NCBI GenBank assembly: GCA_021209875.1
Contig: JAGYVD010000001.1
Location: 1,984,001 to 2,048,000 of the forward strand
DNA from: Rosellinia necatrix
Taxonomy: Eukaryota; Ascomycota; Sordariomycetes; Xylariales; Xylariaceae
Reading direction: 5' to 3'
DNA length: 64,000 nt
Positions 11,955 to 24,300 of the stretch are shown here, one piece after another. The stretch's first letter is position 1. Each line of letters begins with the position of its first letter. Below the pieces are notes generated by a model. That model was not told the origin of the DNA, did not search any database, and worked only from the letters and a program-made list of their open reading frames with translations. The position numbers and the translations under genes were made by a program.

Positions 11955-13081
11955 GGTTTATATATTAAAATGAATCCAATATATATATATGTATATGTAT
12001 ATATATATGTATATGTAGATGTATAAATAATCAGAGAACAAAACCAAATCGCACCCTACTTTAGATAGTGGGGGGAGACTGGAAAGGTACAGCGATAGTG
12101 AGTGCCTGCACGTTTGAATCCGCTGGTTTTGAGAGTGCGAGAGAAAGAGTGTATATATATAATAGTATGTATTGCGCGTAGGGTTGATTGGTTGTTTCGT
12201 GTAAATGGAATTGACGAGTGAGCTGGGCTAAAAAAAAAACCACACACAAGATTGTTTCTAATGCGACGATAGGGAAGGAAGCAAGAGGTAATGTAATGGT
12301 GGGCCCTTGGATTCCGTTCTAGTAGGGTAGTCGGTCCCTGCCCCAAACAGAACTCCGTTGGTCTGGTGGTCGGCCTCGGCGCACGAGGAGGAACAGCCCC
12401 GCCCAGCAGCCATACTGTAGGTAATACTACCTACCCATCATAGGGCCATAGGTAGCCTAATAGGTACCTGCCCGCCATCACCATCCAGCATCATGAGATG
12501 TCCTGATCCCCCCCCCATACAGCCATACGGGCGATGGCCGTACGTCATCTTATTGCGCGTCGACTTCTCTTTTCTCGTCATACGTAATATTGTGTATCGA
12601 TGCACAAGGGCAGGCCGCTATAGTGATACGTATTCTCTGGCCATGCCTAGGTCTGTAATGCCGGGGGTCAGGCTCAGCTGTCACTTTAAGTAGGTAGTCC
12701 TGTGACGGAAATCTACTCTCAGTCACTACCTAGCTATTTGTATTCTTCCGCGATCGCATGTCAGTCAGTCCCAATGTGCGCAGTGTTGGGTGCGCAGTGT
12801 TGGATGCGCAGTGTTGGATGCGCGGACCTCTTCCTATTTCGCCAAGGCTTTCCAACCGACAGCGGAAACCGCGCGCCCCCGAACTCCAATGCACCCAAGC
12901 CCATTCCCTATAAGTCATAAGTCATAAGTCTATATATTTGATATCCCGGAGAAAAATGGCTGACCCAGCGGCCCATAGTGTCACCGCTTCATCACGCAAC
13001 TGTCTAATGCATCTCTGTAGTATCTATGTCTATCCCGATTCACCCCTATGAATATATCTAATTGTGGTCTTCTTCGCTCGT
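11955..13081. other. Intergenic, 5' region of APS kinase
   Basis: Holds TATATG/TATA runs at 11980-12030, directly upstream of the APS kinase start and likely within its leader or promoter. TAGG/CCTA motifs lie at 12418-12470. A triplicated 14-mer is listed separately. No gene seen. Confidence 0.55.
12777..12818. repeat. 14-bp tandem repeat, three copies
   Basis: Three adjacent copies of TGCGCAGTGTTGG(G/A), the last two identical. Confidence 0.95.
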
Positions 13082-14178
13082 CTAGTTTGCAGGGAATATG
13101 TTCGCCATCAACTGTGAAAACGTTAGCGGGGGCTTCCTCTTTGCCTGTCGCATGGGCGGTGCGATAGCAGCGTTACGAACCGCAGCTTGTTTTGGCGACA
13201 CGAATAACGCCGTGGCCTCGGCGAGCACGACTGGCGTCTCGCCCGGGCCGACAAGGGTCTCGATGCGCCCCTCGACCCACGCCTTGCGCCCCTCGACCTT
13301 GGTGGTCGTGGCGCGCAGGACCACGTAGCTGTCGGCCCTGGCCGGGGACCGGTAGTTGATGTTGAGGTTGGCCGTCATGCCCACCTTGTACGGGAGCGCG
13401 GCGAAGCAGCACCGCGCGAGACCCTCGTCGAGCATCGTCGCTAAGAGGCCGCCGTGGATGATCCCTGGATGGCCGCAAAGCTCGTTGCCGAGATAGGATA
13501 TGGCCACCATCGACTTGCCGCCCTCCTCGGCGAAGACGGTGGGCGGCACCACGATGCGGCCCGGGCCTGACAGCACGCCCCCGGTGAGATGGTGGCTCCT
13601 GTACTGTTCGGGGATCTTCATGTGCGGCCGCACCTCGCAGAAGCCCTCCCTCTCGCGTAGTTCCTGGGCTACGGGGTGGTTCCTGATGTGATCGTCGACC
13701 GTGCGCTCCTCCTTCGTCCGCGGCCTGTACATCTCCAGCGTCTCCTCGTCCGTCGGCGGGTTCATGAGGGCGACGACGGCGGGCACGGCGGGCGAGACGG
13801 CCAGGGCGAAGCCGAGCGAGCCGAAGGCGACGCCCATGGCGACGAGGGTCGCGGCACGGCGGGCGAAAGACGGTCGACTCGTCGGGGCATCTGAAGAATC
13901 CGAAAGGCCGTGGGTTAGAACGGTTGGTGGGGCGACGAAGGACGGATGACGGAGGACGGAGGACGAGGGATGGGGGATGGGGGAATGGGGGAATGGGGGA
14001 AGGGGGAGATTCGTCCAGCAGACTACCTACCTGGAGAAACGGCGGAACTGGCAAGACGGGAAGCGATGTGCCGAAATGATCCTGGGCGAGCGGCTCGGTA
14101 TGTCGGCCGAGGGGTGAGGATCCGGCCTCGCAGTGTTCGTAAGGGGGCCGACATGATGCGGTCGGGGGCAGCGAGCAT
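13082..14178 (-). CDS. Mitochondrial hot-dog (4HBT/PaaI-like) thioesterase
   Basis: Two exons (14178-14031 and 13890-13082) around a 140-bp intron (GTAGGT...CTTCAG) give 318 aa, or 310 aa if translation starts at the second in-frame ATG (14154). The N terminus is rich in Arg and Ser with few acids (SAPLRTLRGRILTPRP and SFRHIASRLASSA), typical of a mitochondrial presequence. A hydrophobic stretch follows (TLVAMGVAFGSLGFALAV), which could anchor it in the inner membrane. The hot-dog domain shows HPGIIHGGLLATMLDEGLAR, the usual catalytic HGG...D/E helix, followed by NINYRSPARADSYVVL. Members hydrolyse acyl-CoA thioesters; the chain-length preference is not readable. It resembles fungal THEM4-like proteins in layout. 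The long antisense-free frame at 13173-14054 is a shadow of this gene. Confidence 0.88.
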
Positions 14179-15769
14179 CAATGAGCCAAGGCCTGTAGGC
14201 ACCTAGTTCACGATTAGATGCGCGATTGAGGCGGCAGCGCGAAAACGGTTCGTTCGATCAGGCAAGATGGCTCTGGTGGCGCTCCCCATACCGTAGACCC
14301 CCGAGGCGTGGGTGAGTACCTGGTGGCGGGATGTTGCGCGAGATGTTACACGGAATGTTGCTGGAGGATGCCGCGGCAAGAAAATGCCGTCCGTCCGTCG
14401 CTGACAGGTGACGAACCGACGACACTTTTCGGCTACTTATTCTGGCCCGTCTCCGGTCTTGGATAACGTAAGTGCATACCGAGCTATTGGTGTGGGTCAT
14501 GTGACGCCGGTGTCGCAGTCACCACCTCCGCATACCTCTAGGTAAGTGCCTGGTACCTAAGGTAACCTACCTATAGGCTACGTACCTTGGCAGGCAGTTA
14601 TAGGCAGGCACCCACTTCGCTTCATTACTCATTCAGCAAGCCACATCACTACCCAGCCAGCCAGTTCCCAGCAACCCAACCAACCAACCTGTCACGACAG
14701 GCAACGGTCTAAAGGCGACTGTAAATCAAGTAGATTCTGACGTCAGCCAGCCGGGGGGTAAGTCCGAAGTGGCGCTTGAGCATAGTTATAGTGTACAGAC
14801 CTGGTCAGTCAGTCGCGCGTGTTATGTGTTATTTGTTACATTCGAACTAACTACATCGTGAACGGTTTATATGGACAGTTGCTGCAGGAGTATTGCGGAA
14901 CATATAAGCTTAACATTCTTGCTGGATTACCAGGTAATAGGTATGCCAGCCAGTAGCGTCGTACAGTTTAGCCTATCTCTCTAAAGCGGAGCACCTGGGC
15001 AGCTTTAAAAGAAGAAGAAGAAGAGAAAAGAAGAAGGGAAAAAAAAAAAACAAATTCAAAAAGACTAAACGTTTGAAAAAGCACTGCCTACCAACCAAGT
15101 CATTCCCAAGGTTAACTTGGGGTTGCATATGTCTGTTCGAATGAGCTAGAGAGATTACAACCGAAGGCGGCTAGCTTCTTAAAAGTCCCCCGTTCGAAGT
15201 TGGTGGGGGATTCGGCTAAACTTATACGACGGAGTAGTGTAGATACATACATGGCCAGTGTTCGGGTGCAGCCGCAGACGGCTATACCCGGGTTGCAGCC
15301 GTGGAAGGTAGTATTCAGGGATTGTATACACTACAGCCAAAGAAGATGCAAGAATAGGCGCAAGTGCCAGTGGCAAAGAAGAAACACCCACACTGACTAG
15401 GTATGGGGCCACCTGCAGCGATGAAGAAGCCACCCATACCATACGAAAACACGGCGTCAGGAGGTCGAACAAAAGTTCTGAAAGCGCTGGGCTGGGAGCA
15501 TGCGGGACTCGGCATCGAAGCGTGTCCCTCCACTCCCAGCGAGGCCAACAAACTCAGGCCATGCCGGTTTATTGTTTATTGCATACAGATACAGCTGCAG
15601 ATTGTCGGTTGTTGGTTGTTTCCTCTGAGGAAGCGAGTGGAGTATTAAGCCTCTTTGCTTGGCCCCCCGCCTTGAACTTCTTTGAACTTCTTGGTTCTGA
15701 TTCCGCAGTGGCAACTACACGTAGTCATCTCAAGCATGAAGCGGTGATATATGTCATTTTGCACCTATA
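14179..15769. other. Intergenic
   Basis: No gene supported. Contains CCTA motifs at 14535-14600, short CAGC/AACC-type repeats at 14640-14700 and a GAA/A-rich tract at 15010-15060. It ends at the TA duplication of the DNA transposon at 15770. Confidence 0.5.
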
Positions 15770-15811
15770 AGCTAACCACACAGGCCACGGGCAACACTCT
15801 CACGGGCCACT
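15770..15811 (+). repeat. Left terminal inverted repeat (42 bp)
   Basis: Begins AGCTAACCACACAGGCC and is GC-rich against the AT-rich interior. It pairs with 17668-17709 in reverse complement with one mismatch at position 30. Confidence 0.92.
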
Positions 15812-17667
15812 CTACCTAAATATAACTAATTTAATTAAAAACTAGCTAATTGACCGATTTTAATAATAATATATTTTTAATCGGCCGTTTTAACGATAAT
15901 ATAGTTTTATGTTTTATCTGCCGGCTTAATTAAGCCGCTATTTATAGTTTCAGAGTTAAAAACTATGTTATAATCGCTGGCTTTATTTATATATATAATT
16001 TGATTTTTTAATTTCTGCTTAGTTTTTTATATATTAGTTATAGCTATAAACTGTTTTTTAGGCGTTTATTTAATTGTTTAACAGGCCGGTTTAACGTTTT
16101 TTAAAGCTTTTTTTTTATAAAAATCGACTTAAGCTTAAAAATTAGCGATTTTTTAAGCTTGTTAGTTTAAAGCTTTAAAAGCTTTATAAATTAACAGCTT
16201 ATATAAAGCTTTAAAAGCTAAAAGCATTTTAATATTTAGTTTTTAATTTATTTTGCGTAGTTTTTAGTTATTAGCAGGTATTATAAGCAGTATTAAAACT
16301 ATTTTATTTAAAAAATCCGGTGTTAAAAACTTTTAAACTAATAAAAAGCTTTTAAAACTAATTTTTAAAACTTTTTTTGTTTTTAATATTATATATTTTA
16401 ATAATAACAGCTTTAAATAGTTTTTTAAATATATTTTAGCTGTTTTTTAAACGTTTTTAATTTATTAAATATTTAAAATTTTAAGCTTAGCTTGCCGGTA
16501 ATATAATAAAACGTTTTTTTTTATATTTATAATGCTAAATATTATATTTAAAGTTTTTTGTAGCAGCTTTTTTAGCTTTTTTTTAACCGTAGAAAAAATA
16601 CTAACGTTTAAAAACTATAAAATATAATTATAATAAAGCTTATAAAATATTAGCTAAACTTTATTTGCTATATAAAAACTAAAATTTATTATTTATATAT
16701 AAATTATGTTTATTATATATTAACGCTATTTATATATTATTATAAAAGCTTTAAATATATAAAATAAAAATATTTTTAAGCTAATTTATATTTGTTTAAT
16801 TATAAATCTATTTATTAAATAAAATTTAAAACTGCTAGTTATTTTATATTTTAATGTTATTATTTAAAAACTATTAATTTTATATATTAATATTTTTAAA
16901 ATTAAAAGCAGCAGAAAATTATTATTAAAAGCGCTAATATATTTTAAAGCAGTAATTTATTTTTTTTTTTTAGTTTTTTTTAAGTATTTTTTGCTAGTTA
17001 TTTAATATAATAACTTAATAGTTTTTATTAATATTTTAGCTAATATTTATTTTGTTTATATTATATATATAGCTTAATAAAATATTAGCTATTTTTTTTA
17101 TATTTAAACAGTTAAAAAAAACATATATATTTTAAGCTATAGCTCTGTTTATATGTTAATAATTAACAATATAATATTTTATTAATTATATAAACAGGTT
17201 TTAGGCTAAAAATTAATAGTGCTATATTAGCTTAAATGTTTAAAAGCTAAATAAAACAGCTAAAGCTTGTTAAGCTATTATTTACAACTTGGTTAAACTA
17301 AATATATAACTTAATTTAGCTTAGCTAATATATTAAATAGCTAATTAATATTTTAAATATAATAATAAAACTTAAAAGCTTTTATTAGTTTTTTTTTAGG
17401 TTAGAATATTTTAAAAACAGCGTTATAAATAAATACGTTATATATTTTATTTAAATGCTGCTTTATAAACAAATATGCTAAATTAAACGTTATAAATTAT
17501 AGCTTTTATATATATTTTTTAAAATAAAACCAGTATTACTAAAAAAAAAAAAAGCAGGCGATTTTAATAATACTAATAAATTAAATATTAGATAAAAATT
17601 AAAAGTAAATTAGTAAGTTAGATAAAATTGCTAGAGTACGCGTTAACGCGTTAATAAGGTGGCGTTA

Positions 17668-17709
17668 AGTGGCCCGTGAGGGTGTTGCCCGTGGCCTGTG
17701 TGGTTAGCT
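17668..17709 (-). repeat. Right terminal inverted repeat (42 bp)
   Basis: Reverse complement of the left end with a single transition. Followed by TA. Confidence 0.92.
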
Positions 17710-18534
17710 TATTGTTCTTGCTTTTGTTTAGTAGAAGAAAGCAATACGTGTGGTAATTCAATACATATATGAAGAACTCTTGTTTGTATTCGTAATATAA
17801 TCTTCACCGTTCGCTAAACATCAAATTTTCTTCCATGCCGCTTGTTTCTCGTTAGAAAGCAGCTGAAGCCTAACAGGGTGACCATTAACTTACCGAAAGC
17901 AAGTTGACCACAGCAAGACCAAAGTACTAGGTTATACTACTGGGTGTATTGACCCCTCGGCTATACAGCCAATAGTATTATAACATCACGCCAGCTGCAA
18001 AGGTGGTCATGCCTAACCGAATAGCAACCAACATTGCGTGTGACCATCTCACACATATTCCCGACTCACGGAGCTCTAATACCAGCATACCCAAGGGAGG
18101 GATCGAGTGGGAGGCCATTGCATAACACCCAACCGTTAGAGAAGCTATTTCTATAGTAATGTAAGTTATAGCTCCGTATTGGGAATATGGAACCATGAAG
18201 TGGCGGGCTGAGCTGCAATATCGCGGGCCTGGAGGGTCTAGAGGATACAGAGTGCAAGGCGGCGGAGAGTCCGAGGGCAAGAGCGTCTCCTAGGATGATA
18301 GTCCGAAGGCGATATCACTCTGTGACAATTTTCGTTTGCTCATCGTCACTCGCCTCTCCGTCTATGCGTGCATGTCTCCCTGCTCTCCTTGGGATATATA
18401 TTACGGACCAAATCGCCGGCAAGAAGGAGAGAACTTAGACTGCAACCACCCATTTCCTCTCTGGCTGGCACCTCTTCACGATCCCATTACTATCATCACA
18501 TCTCCACACTCTCCAAACGAACAAGGCTTGAACC
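17710..18534. other. Intergenic
   Basis: Ordinary base composition resumes immediately after the transposon. No gene seen. The last 250 bases are C/T-rich and include the probable leader of the gene at 18535. Confidence 0.5.
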
Positions 18535-18939
18535 ATGGCTACCACTAGAGCTTGGCTTGACCCGAAGGAACACTCCCTCGAAGGCCACACAAAGCAATGC
18601 ATCCTTACCTTCAATGGCGCCATTATCTGGGGGCCCACGTCGTGCCATGACAACACGGTCCGGCTGCGAGACGCCCTTGTCGAGGCTGATCCCCGATTCA
18701 ACATCATCCTCATGGACAAGCCCCCAACCACCGAGGGCCACACAGCCTACATCAGCGTCAGCGCTCGCGGCACTGTTTATTTGGACAGACTCAACACTCA
18801 TCAAAACATGGCCGGGCTGTGTGAAGCCATCCACAATGCCCAGCAGGTACGCGGCTCTCGTCCTATTTACTTGATATCTGATCCCCAAATGTCCTTGAGG
18901 CCCCATATGAATGCGTCAAAGCTAATATCTTGCCAGTAA
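18535..18939 (+). CDS. Small protein of unknown function
   Basis: I do not recognise the family. The ATG sits in an ideal fungal context (AACCATGGC). The open frame is 134 codons. It contains a good intron (18847-18936, GTACGC...CTAAT...TTGCCAG) of exactly 90 bp, after which the first codon is the same TAA. The spliced protein is therefore 104 aa ending HNAQQ, and the unspliced one is 134 aa. No signal peptide, membrane segment or known motif is visible. The protein is moderately hydrophilic with two His and one Cys in the first 30 residues. It sits alone between a dead transposon and a long spacer, so it could be lineage-specific. Codon use is GC-rich at third positions, like the conserved neighbours, which favours a real gene. 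Confidence 0.55.
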   Translation: MATTRAWLDPKEHSLEGHTKQCILTFNGAIIWGPTSCHDNTVRLRDALVEADPRFNIILMDKPPTTEGHTAYISVSARGTVYLDRLNTHQNMAGLCEAIHNAQQVRGSRPIYLISDPQMSLRPHMNASKLISCQ

Positions 18940-20309
18940 CGATTGCACCTGCACGAGTCCATCATCCCGGCTGTCTTGCCGCGAGGGATGGCGTCATGAA
19001 GAGTGAACTTCATCGTGGCAGAATTGTTGCTAAACAGAGGGTGATGATGTTTGAAATGGAGGAGAGCATTATCGGTGCGGGTCTCATTCGAACATACTGA
19101 AGTAGGGTGTATCAAAACGCCTCTATTCTCTGTTCGCTCAGTATCGAACTGGCCTTGGTGGGGGGCATCACGGTCGCTATTCGAGTAGCTTTAAAGGGCA
19201 CTACCTAGTTGGGATACGGCGAGCCGACAACGTCGTTGGGGCTTTAGGCTAGCTAGAGTTCCATCTTTTCCGCTCATTTAATATATCATTGATTCCGCCA
19301 CCAGTTACTAGTGCTCCTCGTACGAGATTTTATACGGAGCACTAATACAACTTCCAGGAACTGTGTCATACTTAGTCCTCGCTACTAGTTATTCTCGAAA
19401 TTGCCTATGTTATTTCACAAAGAGGGAAGCTCTTCCTCTCTTCCTCTCTCTCTCCCTCTCTCTCTCTCTCTCTTGGGTAGTCGCCAGCTATTCTAGCTCA
19501 TATGTACATATGTATGAGATCTGGGTCCGTATTGAGCGGAAGCGGCGAAGCCAGGAGCTCAGGATTTGGTTCCGTGATAAACTAGATATGTATTCCGTGC
19601 TACATCCCATTAGTGCTAAGCAGATACCTAGGTAGTTACGATACCCTAGGTATGTTGTGTTACCTTAGATACCTAAGGCATGCTGCATGCATAATAGTGT
19701 GGGTCTTGAAGAAGCGCCTAAGGTCAAGCAAGGTATACTCGTATAAGTAGCCAAGTGACGTCTGTATCATAAGGCACATTTGGAACCGTATTGCTTCAAG
19801 TTCTGCTTTCGAGCTGGCAAAGACTCATTATAAATGAGAATTGATTACCCAAGGATACATGTTCATCCTTAAAGCCCACTTTCGTAGTAAACAGCTCTAG
19901 GCGCTTAGTCAAAGTTGAGTACCTAGGTAGGTAGGTAGTAGAGAAGCAAAAATATGTAGGTACATAAGAAGCTTGTACGGGTGCTACAGAAGGCCCCTCA
20001 TTCGCCGTCTTTCATGCGGTTCGCTGTAATACATCATGCGAACCGTTCAAGCCCGGGAAGTGTCTGCGACACACATTGCGTCACTTTTAGAATCCATGGT
20101 ATATAAATATCCTCTAAAACCACCTTACGAAGATACACCTTCATATGCTATCCCCCACTCCTACATCTACTCCCTACACAAGTACGCACCATCTCATAAA
20201 CTCAAGTATTTCGAACATTGTTTACGAGAAGCCTACTTAGTACCCGTTACCGGATTGTATCGTCACACCTAAGAATACCTGGCTTTGCGCTACCCGTTTA
20301 ACGACTACC
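18940..20309. other. Intergenic
   Basis: No gene supported. A (CT)n run lies at 19436-19474, and ACCTAGGT/TAGG motifs occur at 19625-19680 and 19918-19965. A 78-codon frame at 20036-20272 has no family features and probably lies in the leader of the next gene. Confidence 0.5.
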
Positions 20310-21087
20310 ATGGTAAGCACTTGCTTTCCCAATGTAATGCAATAGACGTAATGCAATAGACACAGGCGTCAACCTACCTATCATGACCCTATGCAAGTAT
20401 CCAATACAAACGCACACCCAAACATCACAATAAGCCAAGCACTCACCTAGAAATACCTAGGCCACCATCGACACCGTAGACCTGGGGCCCCCGCACCCGC
20501 CTCGGGAGGAATCGCTCCGGGCCTTCGCCGAGGCGGAGGCGGATCTGAAGCGGGAGCTCCTTCACCTGAAGCACACCTATCTGAGTAAGCCAGCTACCTA
20601 ACCTACCTTACCCTACATCCACCCCTCCCTCCCCTTTCCTCTTCTCCTAAGACTAGCGTATATATATATATATATGTATCTAGAACCCCCCACTCTCCCC
20701 CCCTTAAAAAGAAGAAAAAAAAACCTGCTAACAGTAAAAATAATGCGCGGCCCTCCCCCAAAAGAGCACGACCCGGAGTACTTCGCCGCGGTGCAGCACC
20801 TGAGCGACGCGGAGCTGACGTCCTTCGGGGGCGCGGACCTCGAGTCCGTGCGCGTGGCCCAGTCCGCCTACGGCATCCACCTCCTCGGCAGGGTCCGCAT
20901 CCCCGCCATGCCCGCCGACGGCCCTGGTGACCCGGCCTACCTGCACGTGCGCCTCTTCGTCTCCGACGAGCCTGCTAAGTTGCACAGCATCCACACCGAG
21001 GAGCGCGACGAGCCCGACGGTGGCGGCGGGAAACGCTACCGCGCCATCTTCACCGCCGATGACCCCCTTGAATGGTTCGATACCTGA
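20310..21087 (+). CDS. Conserved-looking 159-aa protein, function unknown
   Basis: Three exons: 20310-20312 (the ATG alone), 20461-20584 and 20735-21087. The first intron is 148 bp (ATG then GTAAGC, ending AATACCTAG) and the second 150 bp (GTAAGCC...CTAACAG). Joined, the protein starts MATIDTVDLGPPHPPREESL and runs through LKRELLHLKHTYLIKIMRGP to a C terminus ending DPLEWFDT. There is a charged helical region at residues 15-45 and a compact region with HLSDAEL, GIHLLGRVRIPAM and YLHVRLFVS that looks folded. A flexible Gly-rich loop follows. No signal peptide. I cannot place the family. Clean frame joining across both introns and strong GC3 bias make it a convincing gene even though the function is unknown. 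Confidence 0.72.
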
Positions 21088-21321
21088 AGGGGGAGGGGGC
21101 AAACTGACCCCAGCGTGGGGAGAGGCACCAAGGGAAGGCTTGTTATGGATGCGAAGACGAAGGTTTGGGCTTACATTGATTCTGAAGGATGACACGGGGG
21201 ACAAGGGGAGCAATGCGGCAGGTAATCGGGTATCTCGTTCGGTTTTTTTTTTTTATGTATCCCTCCGGAAATATCAGTGGAACTAGCCCTATGTACAATA
21301 AAAGACGCGAGTCTTGATGTC

Positions 21322-24300
21322 CTACATCTTGTCCGCGTCCTGAGCGATCATCTCGGCATAATCTTCCGCCGAAGCGAAAAGTGGCAGCGCTTTCAGAGCC
21401 CTCTTCTTCTTCTTGCGTTCCGACTCTGGTTTCTCATCCTTCTTTTCATCCTCACTAGGCGGCTCTGTCACATCAGGCTCTGTGTCATCACCATCTCCTT
21501 CAATCTCCTCATCGCTAAATTCCATATCCGAATCGTCCAGATTAAAGGCATCATCATCATCATCATCTTCCTCCATGGCCTTTCTGAACTCCTTGTCCGA
21601 ATCGTCAAGGCTCATCATGTCATCGAATCCGGCACCATCATCGGAATCTCCCTGGATTTCAGGGCGTGACTTGACCAAGGCATCCCAGATCTCGTCTTCG
21701 TCGGCTTCTTCATCATCGCCACCCTCGCCCTCGGCGTTCTTCTTCGCCTTCCGTTTGGATTCACGTTCAGCCTGGCCTGGCTTGCCCATCTGTGTGAAAT
21801 ACTCATGGAAGAAAGCATCCTCTACGGCAACATCCCCACTCTTCTTGTTCCAGAATGACGCCGAGTTGACCGACTCTGCTTCCTTTACGGAAGGCTTACT
21901 TGACGAGAGAATATGGCTCTGTCCGCTGCCTGCGATCGGCTGCATGATAGAGGCTCCCTTAGCTTGGTCGGTAGCTTTTGCGTTCTTGTATACAAATTTA
22001 TCTAAGAATGCAATGAGAGTGTGGTTTGCTAGCTCGGGTTTCTTATTCGCTATCTCGCCGTTGAGGAGGGTTTTGGCATAGACATCGACGGAAGGGTGAT
22101 AATGTTTCAGGAATGGCAGTAGCTCCCATAGACAACTTAGGTGTGCGTTGCTGTATTCGGGGTCTCGTTTCCGTCCGTCGTAGGCATTGTTTGCGGTGGG
22201 CGTATAAGCTCCATCGACAGCAGCATCATCGTGTGAAGTATCCAAGTTGGGAGGTGGCGTCGCCGCCTCAACGTCATTCTCCTCCGGCACGCTGAGGAGC
22301 GTCTTGAGATCGGGGAAGGCTACAGATAGCTCAATAGCCAGGTACATGATACCACAAACGAAGGAAGGTTGGTGTAAGTTCATAATCTGTAACATCCTCT
22401 TAACGAACGCTTTGACGCGACGAACGTCGACGTCCGTCTTGAGACTTCGGTACAGGAGGTTTAGATATAACGCTTGCTTTGAAGAGGTCATTAGGCGAGG
22501 GTCTAGCAGAGATTCGTATAGAGTTCGATAATATCTTTCCGTAGCGAGCTGTCTGTTTGTAGATAGCTGCTGAATCAACATGAGAGCTTGAATACTTGTG
22601 TTGAAATTTGAAGAGTGAGTAATACGGAATAGGGTATCGAGATGTGATTCGAGCCTGTCGTAGATTAGCAAGCCGAATAAAATACGGTTATGTATTCATC
22701 GATAATCATTATACGCACGTGGATTGATCTGCTTGAGAGAACGGAACGGCTCTGTTGACGCCCGTGAGGATTGCTGAGACCAGCTTTTCGGCCGCCTCCG
22801 TTTCGCCTGCACCGGCTTTAGCCTTCTCGTCCTCATCCTTGGATGGCCTTGCCCTCCTGGTCTGCCTCCCTTTCTTCTCTTGCTTGGGGCCGTCGAGCGT
22901 GCTATCGAGATGACCAAGCTCTCCGCTTTTTAACAACGACAAGAACATCCCAAAGTAAATCCGTAGTAAGGAATCTGCTAGTTCGGGTTCTCTGGTACTC
23001 AATATCGTTTGGTTTAGGGTATTGACTGCGTAATACTTGGCACGGGAATTCTGCCCCGGCCTGAAGATAACGTCTTGTTCGATAGAACGCACAACAACTT
23101 GCTTCATGCGGGGGTGCATAGTTAGTAGCTGGAGCAGGAGATACGATGCCCTTGATGCGATTTTCCGGTCGCGATCGCCTAGTTTGTTTACTAACAAACG
23201 GAGAAGATTAGATTCTTGTTCGGGCTTGTCCCGAAGCAGAGCGAAAATCTGGTCGATGGCTTTCGTTCTTGCATATTCAACTTCGTCGTCGCACCATACT
23301 TCCAGACTCTGTATCATCTTGAAATAGGAATCTTTCAGCCAATCTTCAAAGTACCATGACATCAGGTGCGCTTTAGTGATCTTCCCGGGAAGTGCTTGTC
23401 CCACGGACCAAGTCGTGGTGTTGTGTTTTTGCAGGGTTCCTATGAGGCAGGGTTGGGATGCGAAGGTGCGTAGTCGCCTGTCGGATGGCAGAATCATGCC
23501 CGGGCCAAGAAGATCCACGAGAGCAGCAAGAGCCGTCAATGCCGGACCACGACTTCGCTTTGCTCCCAGGCCCAACAAGTTCTCAAAGGCCTTGATATTG
23601 TGCACTGGGGACTCTTGGACGGCAAGGGTCAACGCGGACACTTTGTCTGACATGGTACCAGAAGACATGATGGTGGACATGAACTTGCGAGATGACGATG
23701 CGGCAAAGGTAGTGCTGTACGCAGTAGTATCTTCATCTATAATAGTCTTTGCATAATCTTTCAAGGCCGTTGCTGCCCCCGTAAAGGATGCTGTGTCGTC
23801 TGAGGTTGGACTGGCGAGGGTTTTGAGTCCGACAGCATGCCAATCAGGACGAGGCTCATAGATCTTCATACATGTTAGTTCTACCATGAAGCAGAGGCCA
23901 GGCGTCGGAAAGGCTTACTGACCGTTTTCCTCTTGGGATCTAGAGCCGGGGTTTCCTCAGATTCGTCGTCCTCGTCGTCATCCTCGTTGTCTCCGGCGGC
24001 CTGGTTGTCTTGTTCCGCCGCCGCTGCTTCTTCATCGGGTATATCCTCTGGGTCGGTCTCCTCCTCGGCAGGATCTGGTTCTACCTGATCAAAACCGAGG
24101 CCGGCGGCGAAGTTTGCAAGCTCGGCGCGCAGTAATTCATCTGCATCTTTGGTCTTTGATTGGCCATTGATGGCATCGTCGTCCGAATCGATATCCCCGA
24201 CCAGTTCATAATCGTCCTCGTCACCTCCAAGAGCCTTTATCTCATCAAGTAAGACATTTGCATCGCTTGGTTTCGAGACATTCGGTTTCGAGGCATTTGG

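Larger units (their letters stand above)
15770..17709. mobile_element. RIP-degraded DNA transposon, Fot1/pogo-like size
   Basis: A 1940-bp block that is nearly all A and T internally but bounded by two 42-bp inverted repeats that match at 41 of 42 positions, the one difference being C/T. TA dinucleotides flank it at 15768-15769 and 17710-17711, the target duplication of Tc1/mariner-pogo elements. Length, inverted-repeat length and TA target agree with the fungal Fot1 group (about 1.9 kb, inverted ends of about 44 bp). No transposase frame survives; stops are everywhere in all frames. Assignment to Fot1 rests on architecture only, because no coding residue can be checked. Confidence 0.82.

Noticed and set aside
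13173..14054. 293-codon Arg/Pro-rich minus-strand frame
   Set aside because: Shifted frame of the thioesterase. It runs through the intron, and the true frame has the hot-dog motifs.
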